A stretch of 64,000 bases of DNA, taken from positions 18,062,628 to 18,126,627 of the forward strand of contig NC_080052.1 of the NCBI RefSeq assembly GCF_026212465.1, written 5' to 3'. Position numbers and translations under genes: made by a program. The DNA is from Amaranthus tricolor. Lineage: Eukaryota; Streptophyta; Magnoliopsida; Caryophyllales; Amaranthaceae. Position 1 is the stretch's first letter. Each line of letters starts with the position of its first letter. This document shows positions 46,618 to 64,000 of the stretch, in pieces. The notes under the pieces were generated by a model. The model did not search any database, was not told where the DNA came from, and saw nothing but the letters and a program-made list of their open reading frames with translations.

Positions 46618-47800
46618 TCAGGACTCATCAATCTGAAAGGGTTCATGGGTTAGCACACGCGATGGATCATTAATATACTTCCTTAACTGTGAAACATGGA
46701 ACACATAATGAACTTTTACCAAACTCGATGGTAAAGGCAACTCATAGGCAACTTGTCTAACTCTTCTTAGAATTTCAAAAGGTCTAATAAATTTCGGACT
46801 CACCTTTCCTTTTTCTTTAAACACGAAAACATTAGCCTCATTTCCCTCAACTCTATGGATCAACTCAATAATCTCCGGATTCTGAAGTTGTGCCTCATTG
46901 ATATGGTCAAAAAAAGTTTGTATATATGGTCATCGCTCCCAAATACCGTCTAACCTCATGTTGGTTACAAATCTCTAATCTCAAACTCTACATTTAATAG
47001 TAAAACTCCCAAGGTACAGATTCGACACTCTATGTCTCCTCCTCAAAACATATGACAACTTGTTCACCTTCCTAGGGTGGTATAAAATTTCAAGACATAA
47101 TCCTAACAACCTCAAGCAATAGCCTTTGGCGCATGTTAAGTTCCTTCTGGTTGAAGACATACCTCAAGTTTTGAAGATCTCTGTAGATCTTACACGGTAG
47201 CCCATACAAATAATGTCTCCACAACTTCAAAGTAAGGATTACTACAAGTTTAATGTCGTGCACAGGGTAATTCACCTCATGTGGCCTCAACTGCCTCGAT
47301 GGATAAGCTATGACATTTACATCTTGCATAAGTACACATCCCAAACCTTTAAATGAAGTATCCCAATAGACTTTGAATCGTTTGCTACAATCACGCACTA
47401 TTGATACATGAGCAGTAGTGAGTATCCTCTTTAATTCCTCAAAAGCAATCGTGTACCACCTCTCACTTTATTAAAATCGAATTTTTTTCTTCAACAACTC
47501 AAACATGGGACGGGTAAGCATAGAGAAATTCTCAACATATTTCCTATAGTAACCAGCAAAACCCAAAAAGCTCCAAACTTCAGTTACATTCCTCGGAATC
47601 GACAATTGGTTATCGTCTTAATCTTTTCCAGATCCACATAAATTCCATCCTTAGATATAATATGACCCAGAAAAAACTATTTCCTCAAGCCAAAACTCGT
47701 ACTTAATACATTTTCTAAACATTTTTTTCTCATAGTTTTAGCACAATCCTCAAATGTTCCTCCATGTTTCTCAAATATACCAAAATTTCATAAAAACTAT
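46618..47800 (-). pseudogene. Tekay/Del-like RT/RNase H and integrase C-terminal remnant
   Basis: 47398-47090 reads KRFKVYWDTSFKGLGCVLMQ, then VIAYPSRQLRPHEVNYPVHD and WRHYLYGLPCKIYRDLQNLR, the RNase H region (usually VYCDASxxGLGCVLMQ ... YASRQLKxHExNYPTHD). Catalytic-type residues are altered. 46863-46618 gives KGKVSPKFIRPFEILRRVRQ and VHYVFHVSQLRKY, the integrase C-terminal block. Weak RT-end similarity extends to about 47800. The segment between RNase H and integrase C-terminus is mostly deleted. Confidence 0.85.
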
Positions 47801-48066
47801 AAACTTATCCAAATAAGGACGAATGTATCTCTGCATCAAATCCATAAACTATAAAATAATAAAATAATATTTGAGTGCTTATAAAAAGATTTTAAGCAAA
47901 ATACTATTTTAAAGTTTAATATTTGAAAGAAATTACAAAATCGAAAAACGTTTAGAAATTAAAGATAGTTTGAAATAGATAATCAAAGGATTAGAGATTT
48001 GAATTGAAAATTCAGAATAATTAATCGGAAGATTAAAATTAAGAATTTTCAGTCTGTTACAAAATG

Positions 48067-48691
48067 CTTCAAATTTTCTCATATTACTAACACTTCATCA
48101 CCTAAATTTTCTTTTAATCTATTTAAGTTTACTCCATTAATCCAAAAGAGTTTTCACTTAATTATAATTAATCAGACAATCAAAAATATCAACATTTTGG
48201 ACTTGGACATAACAATAAACCCTAAAGAACAAGGCAAGTATGTGTTCAAAATAAGCATCATTTGTTTATCCTTGTAAAAAATGATTAGACAACCCATCCC
48301 TAGATTCCAACTCCTTCTTAACACAACATAGAATTTTGGAAGTGAGTCTCAAGAAAGATATTAAACCAAACAATAAACTCTCAAGTTTCTAAAACTAATT
48401 TTGCATTCATCACCATGAGCTCATCTCTTCAAAGCACCTTCTTGGTTAGTAGTTAGTACATCTCTTTCTATTAAAAATACTTTTATTTGTATAACAATAT
48501 CGCGTTTGGTTCTATCTTTATATTTTCTTTTCATCATTTGTCTTTGATTTAAATTGGCCTTTTTATGCTCATTTGGTCGTTTATGGTGGACGCACTCCAA
48601 TTTAATTATTAATCTAGTCATGCATGATGTTTCTATACATTGAATTTTCTTCACCATTTAATTATTATAGTAATTATTTAATAATAATAAC

Positions 48692-48747
<56 letters not shown>

Positions 48748-50030
48748 TAATTTTCAAATTAATTATGAAAAATAAGATAATCATTTTTCTTTCATTTATG
48801 TGATTATTTTGTTTTGTTATTGTTTTTTGTCCTGCTTTTTACTACTTGATTGTATTTATTATATCTATTGGTTTTTTAATTAGTTAGTTTTAAGAGTCAG
48901 ATGTTATTAATGAGAATATTTGATGAAATTGGTCATTAATTATTAGCTGTTGATTTGTAAATAGAAAAACAAAAGTAGTGTAGTGAATTTTTTTTTAAAT
49001 TAAAAGTTAAGCTTTTGAGCAAGATTTTATTGGGATGGTTGATTCTGCATCGACAAACTAAAGATGGTGTGCATACTTTATAAGTTATTGGAGCCCTTCT
49101 TCTCATTGTCATATGTTTTGGGATGATATATATCTCCTTGGCTTATAAAGTGTGTGCACCTCGTGTTTCGCTGTTAATATGATGACATTCACAATAAGTC
49201 CAGCTTAATTTAATAGACTTAATACTTTATTTGAATTGAAGCAACTAATAAGAAAGAAAAAGGAGGTCATGAATTTTTTTTTCTTTGTTTAGATATTAAA
49301 TTTGGAAGAAAAAAAAGACATTTTAAAGGAAGAAATTAATATGCTTAATTTAATTCATAACTAAATTTTTTCAAAAATAAAAAATTTGAAATTTTTTTTT
49401 TCTTCTCCTTACCCTGCACTTCCTTCCCCTTTCCTTGTTTTTCCTTACCCCAAATTCTTATCTAAAAATCGAATAAAACTCAAATATTTATTTCTTGACT
49501 AATTAATACTCCACTTTTTAAGTAAAAATCTCAAATGGAACGAGCAATCTAAAAAACGCAATTTCTTGACCATGACTAGTCTTATTCAGGGCTATTTTTG
49601 ACCTTAGTTAAGGTAAACACCTTAGGACTCAGAATTACAAAAGGATTTTATACCTCAATTCAATAATATGATCTAAAACTTAGAAAGCCGCTTATAAAAA
49701 TTGTAATTTTATTTTTGGCAAACATAAAACGAAAATTAACCCTTCACAAAGGTCTTATTTTTTCATTTTGCTTACGACCCATGAAATATCAGCAATAATA
49801 CTCGTCCTATAGGACATATCATTGTCATAATTAGTGTTAATAAACAATAATATCCCTTTAATTAATCATTTGGCTTTGTTTGTTTTCAATCATTTTATAA
49901 CGTGAAACAGAATAATAGAGCCGCCATCACCAATTCCACTGATCGCTCTTCTTCACAAAAACCCAGAAACATCTGCAACTGCCTTTTCATCTTCAGAAAC
50001 TGGTTGTTGTTTAGAAGACGAGATAAGAAC
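48067..50030. other. Intergenic AT-rich DNA upstream of the malic enzyme gene
   Basis: Apart from the microsatellite at 48687-48745, no gene, transposon end or tandem repeat is recognised. The last few hundred bases should hold the malic enzyme promoter and 5' UTR, but I cannot assign a TATA box with confidence. Confidence 0.4.
48687..48745. repeat. (AAT)n microsatellite
   Basis: About 19 tandem aat/ata units with two interruptions (aac near 48691 and aaa at the end). Confidence 0.95.
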
Positions 50031-58667
<8,637 letters not shown>

Positions 58668-59390
58668 ATGGATACTCAAAAACGTGTTCTCTTGAAGTTG
58701 ATCAACTTTTGTTTCTCGGATATTATTCATTCTGCTGTATAAGGTGTGCAATTACAGAACACATTATAGTAGACAACTGTATTGCTTGTATGTGGTAAGG
58801 TGTGACTTGCTTGTAAGCCATGGAATGTTCTGTTAAAAATGTAAAGTAAATTTTCTATTAAAACAAATTTCTTTTGAAAAATAATTACATAAACAAAATT
58901 ACTTCCTATTTATACAAAACTACTTAAACAAATACACAATCCATTATGCTTTTCTTCACTTAACTTTTTCTCTCTAAAGCCCATCTCCTGCTAAACTCTT
59001 TTTCTTTTTGGGATAATGGTGAAGTGAAAACTAGAATTCAATTCATAGGAACTATTGTGACCTATATTTAGTCTATAAAGAAAAGAGCTACCACTAGTTT
59101 TTAATGGTAAAGTATACATTTAGTTTCACCATTAACTTCCAATGGTCAAGTATACTTTATTTTTAAACATTTATTATTGTGATGCATAATCATTTACAAC
59201 AATCTCTTAGTTGAAGACTTGTTTCAATTTCTCTTCACACAAATCATATTAGAACCTCTACCGGTCTTGAACCATTTTATGACCACGTGATTTTGCGCAC
59301 AAATTTAACTTGTTGATTGTGACCGTCTAAGTCAACTCTTACTGGTAAGAATCCTTTGAAGAGTTAGCACTACATCTTCTAAAAGAGATC
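58668..59390. other. Malic enzyme 3' region and spacer
   Basis: The first about 200 bases are probably 3' UTR (a run of tgtaaagtaaattttctatt near 58840). Beyond that the DNA is AT-rich with no gene, and it may include the end of the following copia relic. Confidence 0.4.
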
Positions 59391-59399
59391 TGATAATTA

Positions 59400-59957
59400 A
59401 AGTGATAATGAATACCAATGTACTTTGTTCTAGAGTGAAACATCAAATTCTATCCTAAATGTATAACACTCTGGCAATCGATAAAAAAACTTTTTTTCTC
59501 TTACTTGAACTCTTGTTCATTTAACAAACATTGAAGCCATATCATCTCTTTACTAGTCTGTAGTAACTATCACGTACTCAACTTTTGTAGTGGATAGAGC
59601 TAAAATGTTATGTAGTTGGGACATCCAACTTACCGTTGTGTTTCCATCTATGAATACATATCCTATATATTGTGCTTTCAATATTGTCGACTTCACCTCC
59701 AAAGTTAGCATCAGCGTAACCTTGTACTCTCAGTTCACCTTTACCAAAGTATAAACACTTATCAACGGTACCTTGTAGATGTTTCAAAATTCATTTTATC
59801 GCTTCCCAATGGATTTATACTGAATTGGACATATACTTGCTTATAACTCCCACTACATGTCTTATATCTGGTCTTGTACAAACCATTGCATACATCAAAG
59901 TCTTAATTAATAATCCATAAGGAACCTTAGCCATATAATATTTTTCTTTCTATTTCT
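59400..59957 (-). pseudogene. Ty1/copia RNase H relic (minus strand)
   Basis: Minus-strand translation gives a copia RT-end/RNase H series with stops: VVGVISKYMSNSV, IHWEAIK, ILKHLQGTVDKCLYFGKGEL, VQGYADANFGGEVDN, and an ALSTTKVEYV-like 'LSTTEAEYI' site near 59580. This is the copia RNase H domain (YADADFAGDxD ... ALSSTEAEY). It is opposite in orientation to the next relic, so it is a separate insertion. Confidence 0.75.
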
Positions 59958-62900
59958 TATGGGATTGATTATTTAACATTTGAAAATGAAGTATACTGAC
60001 ATGTTGTAGGCTACGATTTGATCAATGGAGAAAAATGCCTTCCTCCATGCGGAAATACCAAGAAGAAGTATTTACGCAAGAACCACATTGCCTCTCAAAA
60101 ACTTTCTTAGCAACTGAAGGTTGTAGGGTGCAAAAAGCCCTATATGGTCTCAAAAAATCCCCCGAGCATGGTTCGACATGTTCACTTCTGCTATGAAGGA
60201 GATTTGGCTATCACTAGAGAAACTTGTTAGCTACATTTTATCTTTAGTTTTACTCCTATAAGTGGCTTGTTTAGTGTGAGGAAACTATATGTTATTGCAT
60301 TGTTTTGTTAGATTTTACGCTTGTTTTGTTGCTTTGGTGTTTTGTTTCATTTCAGGATCTAACCATCAAAACCGAGCACAAACTAACCCTTTTTGTTGCG
60401 TACATTGCTCACCTAAAAGTCAAGGGCTCAAAGAAGTGAAACATCATGAGCCAAGCCACAAGAAGAAGCCAAAAGAAACCCACTCGACTAGAATTAGCTC
60501 GAGCTAAGGTAACTCGAGCAGTCCAAAAGCATTTACTTGAGATCAGAAGCTGAATACCACATTCCTAGAAGTCCCTCGACCAGTCGAGCGAGGTGGCTCG
60601 GGTTGAGCGAGCTGCAGCCAAACTTTCAGTAGCTTCTGATCATTAGAAGGATGCAATTCAGGGGTATAGAAAATCCGCTTGACCAGTTCAAGCGAAGTTG
60701 GTTCGAGTTGAGCGAAAGTATTATTCACTTCCAGTAGCTTCAGATTGTCGACAAAATCATTTTTAATGGGTCGAGCTCGCTTGATCGGTCGAGCGGAGCC
60801 TTTTTCTATGACTGCTATGTTTTTAAAGATTTTAACCTGTGTACCTGATGTCGCTCGATCAGGTCTAGCGGACTGGCTTGGGTCGAGCGATTTGGGTGGT
60901 CAGTAATAATTACGATTTTAAAAGCTGTCGATTGGATGCCCTACCCATTTCTTCCGCCTCTCATACTCTACTGCTCCACCACCCCTATTTGCCACTCATC
61001 TATAGCCTACCTATCTCACACATAGGGGTGGTGGAGAAATCATGAAGCCATCACCCACCACTTGTCCTCCCTCCTATAAATAGAGAAGAAGAAGGCTCAA
61101 GCAAATCATCCAATCCTTCTACAACTTCTTTTTCTGTACTTCAAGCTTTCTTTAGTATTTGTTAGTTTTAAACTTCCTTTATGTATTTTCCATGATTCTA
61201 GTCTTGTATTTTTAATTGGAATTTTCTACTCAAACACTTATTAGATAGTTCAAGCTTTTGACATCATTGAAGATCATTTGATACATTAATGTAATTGAGA
61301 TTAAGTTAATTCTATTGAAGCATTTCATCAAGCATTTGGATTGCAATCGAAGCTTCATGGAGTTTATCATTGGCATTCATTAATTCTTCATTTGGTTGTC
61401 TTCCTTGGATTGAATTCCAAGCTAGTAATTCCTATTCTCTACACTTTATTGCTTTTGATTTTGTTGTTACTAGTATTTATCATGAATTCAATGTCTTTAG
61501 TTATGTTCAATTTCAATATGAGTCAGTAGTTCAATTTGGCTTAGGCTAGGTATTATCACCATGTATGTAGTCTAAATTGCTTTCTTTACCTTTGACTTGG
61601 TTGTGTTGTTTATGGTATGAGATGGTTTTTTCTTTTATCATGGTGTCATTGGATTAAGGGCGAGAATCGATTTCTAATGATAGTCTATGCTTGAAAATTG
61701 AAACATATCCATGAGAATAGGTAGATGTTTTGATTGGAAATGATGAATGTGTGTTCCATGTCTTAAAATATGCTTAGCTCCATGAGAATAGGTAGTTGAG
61801 TATGTTTTAGGAAGCTTTTGTTGCTCGAGAGAGAACATTAGTATCCAAGATACATTCTTCCCCACCCATATCCATAACCTTAGGCTGAAGATTAGTAAAC
61901 ATTACTTTGGTGAGAAAGCCTAGCCTTTGCTCTTCATCATCATATTACCTTTTAATTTGTTTGTATTGCCTTTGATCTTATGTTCTTGGTTAATTAACAT
62001 CTTTACTTGTTTTATACTTTGTATAAGCTTTAGTATTTATTTGCTAGTTTTAGTTAATTACACTAACAAACATCTATATATACGTTGTAGAACTAACTAA
62101 TTGATTTGAGATTCCCTTGATATACACCCCACTCCCTGAGAATCCGACATGTACTTGCCGACGTACTACGCTACGCCGTGCACTTGCAGTATTATAAAGG
62201 ACGTAAAATCCCGATCAAAATTCTAACCACAAACTTTTTCTTAAGAAAAAAGAAGACCTGATAACATGTCTTATCATCTATGTAGATGACATAATTATTA
62301 CTGGAAATGAAAAAAGGAGATAAGTGTGTTAAAAGAGAAACTATTCAGTGAATTTGAGATGAAAGATCTCGAAAGACTAAAGTAATCTAGGAAATGAAGC
62401 ACTCAGATCAACTGGGAGAATCTTCATATGTTAGAAGAAATATATTCTAGACCTACTCGCAGCGATTGGGATGGTAGAGTGTAAACCAGCGAAAACTCCA
62501 ATAGTGGTGAATCATGGCATACAAACCATTGAAGGAGGAGGAGCAGCTAATTGAGAATAATACCAGAAACTAATGGGGAAATTAATCTACCTGTCACACA
62601 CTCGTCCAGACGTTGCCTATGTTGTCAGGATAGTGAGTAGATTAATGTACTAAATTCAAACTCATGATGTGGAGGCAGCCTTCATAATCTTGAGATACCT
62701 AACGGGAACACCTGGAAGGGTTATAGTGTTTCGAGGAAATCAAATTTTAACCTACACAGAAGCCTACACACATGCAGACTGGGCTAGAGACACACATGGA
62801 TAAAAAACAACATATGGGTTCTTTACTCTTATAGGAGCAAACCTAATCACATGAAGAAGCAAGAAATAAAAGGTGGTCTCATTATCTAGTGCTGAAGCCG

Positions 62901-63354
62901 AATTCTGAGGAATAACAAAAAGGGTCGCTAAGGTTCTGTGGATTAGAAAACTTCTCACATGACTTGGATTTCAAAAAAACAGTAGTTGTGAGTTGAATTG
63001 TGATAATGAAACAAAAATTAGCATATCTGATAATCCAGTTCAACATGATAAAACTAAACATGTTGAAGTCGACAGACACTTCATAAAAGAGAAACTTGAG
63101 ACCAAGATAATACACATTCCTTTTTTCTGATCCAAGGAACAATTGTCTGATATCCTAACCAAAGCAGTTGGATTAAAAAATTTCTAGACAAACTTTGCAA
63201 GTTGGGCGTTAAAGTTTTCATGACTCAACTTAAGGGGGAGTGAAGGAAAGAATCAACATATATTGCTAATTATGTACATTTCCATATTTAGCTGATACTC
63301 AGAATCAATTAGGAGAAAATCAGGGATTAGATTATTTAACATATGAAAACGTAA
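59958..63354 (+). mobile_element. Ty1/copia relic split by a 2-kb solo LTR
   Basis: 59995-60219 holds the front of RT (NAFLH-like, QEPHCLSKTFL, KALYGLKKSPRAWFDMF). 62218-63210 continues without loss: HKLFLKKKEDLITCLIIYVDD, IIITGN, KLIYLSHTRPDVAYVV, YTEAYTHADWARD, VVSLSSAEAEF and HDKTKHVEVDRHFIKEKL. It ends in a purine tract (63230-63240, aagggggag) and the start of an LTR, tgaaggaaagaatc (63241). The segment gattatttaacatttgaaaa at 59965-59984 recurs as gattatttaacatatgaaaa at 63331-63350, possibly matching LTR portions. Everything upstream of RT is deleted. Stops are scattered throughout. Confidence 0.85.
60225..62217 (+). mobile_element. Solo LTR (about 2.0 kb) inserted in copia RT
   Basis: Starts TGTTAGCTACA and ends CCCGATCA. 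The flanks aaact (60220-60224) and aaatt (62218-62222) form a 5-bp duplication with one change, and the copia frame resumes exactly after it. The end region (gagaatccgacatgtacttg, cgtgcacttgcagtattata) is the type seen at the end of long Athila/Tat-like LTRs (inference). No coding domain is present. It contains a cluster of CTCGACCxGTCGAG-like palindromes at 60490-60900. Confidence 0.8.
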
Positions 63355-64000
63355 TTTCTAACAATACTTTTTAAAAAGAAAAATTCTAATTAGTAGCATT
63401 GTGGTTTGATGAAACGCGAGTGATAGCACTTTTAAAGTTTTTTCGACATGATAGCTACAAGGTTTAATTTTACGAATTCCGTAGTAAATTCCGTTAAAAA
63501 ACATCCAATTTCGTTAACTTTGATATTTTTATATTTTTCTTTCATAATGGTTTGATGGTATAAATTTTCTTTTAAGAAAGAAAATTTACAAGAGAAAGAG
63601 GGCATTCTTGTAATGGAGGTTTACATAGCTCTTTGAACGATTCTCAACGTAATTTTGAATAGGTTTCTACGTTGTACTCACAAACAAACTACAGATTATT
63701 TACCTTCTCTTTCAAATTCTTCAACAGTCAACATTTTGTTCATGTGTAGAATATGAATCAAGGGCAAATTAGTCGGATTAAATTGCAAAAAACAATAAGG
63801 TAAAAGGATTAACAAAAGTGAATGTTGCTGCATAAAACTACAAACAAAAAACAAGACTTTGATAGCCACATACATCAAATCTTCCTCAACTTTAAAGCAT
63901 TGTCGTTTAAATAATACTGGCAAACAAGCATACAATATGACAATGATGATGGATAGAATGCATTTAGAAGAAAATTTGTTGTACCCTAACATAAAGCGCG
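63355..64000. other. AT-rich end of window, nothing recognised
   Basis: Possibly the remainder of the copia LTR followed by host DNA. A local palindrome aaattttcttttaagaaagaaaattt lies near 63565-63590. No gene is supported. Confidence 0.4.

Larger units (their letters stand above)
42916..48061 (-). mobile_element. Tekay/Del-like Ty3 retrotransposon with internal deletion
   Basis: The target duplication aaatg is at 42911-42915 and 48062-48066. The 3' LTR is 42916-46413 (ends TGTAACAG...CTGTTACA, 3.5 kb). A purine tract (minus strand ttaaggggggaagag, 46415-46430) follows. The internal remnant covers only the RT end, RNase H and the integrase C-terminus. The 5' LTR is reduced to its outer about 215 bp (47846-48061), matching 46198-46413 closely. 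A deletion therefore removed gag, protease, most of RT and most of the 5' LTR in one block. Non-functional. Confidence 0.88.

Noticed and set aside
49902..50030. In-frame extension of malic enzyme exon 1 upstream of 50031
   Set aside because: It would need a GTG start, has no ATG, and does not look like a chloroplast transit peptide; the ATG at 50031 gives the standard cytosolic N-terminus.

Overview
The window is AT-rich nuclear DNA from a flowering plant. It has spliced genes with short exons and GT-AG introns, and the transposon families (chromoviruses, MULEs with plant mobile domains, hAT and Stowaway MITEs, iMet-primed LTR elements) are those of a dicot. The species cannot be fixed from the sequence. 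Two host protein genes can be assembled exon by exon, both on the + strand. One is a gamma-clade RNA-dependent RNA polymerase (RDR3/4/5 type, 21 coding exons, 22446-36228, about 1016 aa). The other is a cytosolic-type NADP-dependent malic enzyme (19 coding exons, 50031-58667, about 584 aa). Both reading frames stay open across every splice junction, so they look intact. Nearly everything else is transposable-element DNA, much of it nested.

Layout. 1-4780: decayed Ty1/copia coding relic, a 22-bp minisatellite and a FAR1/MULE scrap. 4788-13372: probable composite hAT-type element (TIRs and 8-bp target duplication) loaded with insertions: a Helitron end, a 164-bp palindromic element, a second minisatellite split by a nearly full-length L1-type LINE with a perfect 16-bp target duplication, and a Stowaway MITE. 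13436-14086: a short hAT-type MITE. 14300-22313: a minus-strand Ty3 chromovirus with TSD tattt, PBS, PPT and chromodomain. Its RT is broken by a 942-bp solo LTR. Its 5' LTR is broken by a 1.7-kb hAT-type element and inflated by a 40-bp GA minisatellite. That hAT-type element carries a structurally complete U5 snRNA gene with its snRNA promoter element. 22446-36228: the RDR gene, whose introns hold SINE-like, RTE-LINE, Stowaway and palindromic MITE insertions. 37204-42844: a Mutator-like element with a decayed transposase and a plant-mobile-domain gene. 42916-48061: a Tekay/Del-like retrotransposon with one 3.5-kb LTR and a large deletion. 50031-58667: the malic enzyme gene, whose 4.4-kb first intron holds an LTR relic. 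59400-63300: two copia relics, one split by a 2-kb solo LTR.

The two host genes are not functionally linked: one acts in RNA silencing, the other in central carbon metabolism. The most notable points are the U5 snRNA gene inside a transposon inside an LTR, the chromovirus ending only 132 bp before the start codon of the silencing polymerase, the DLDGD catalytic motif in a gamma-clade RDR, and clusters of short CG-containing palindromes shared by unrelated-looking LTRs.
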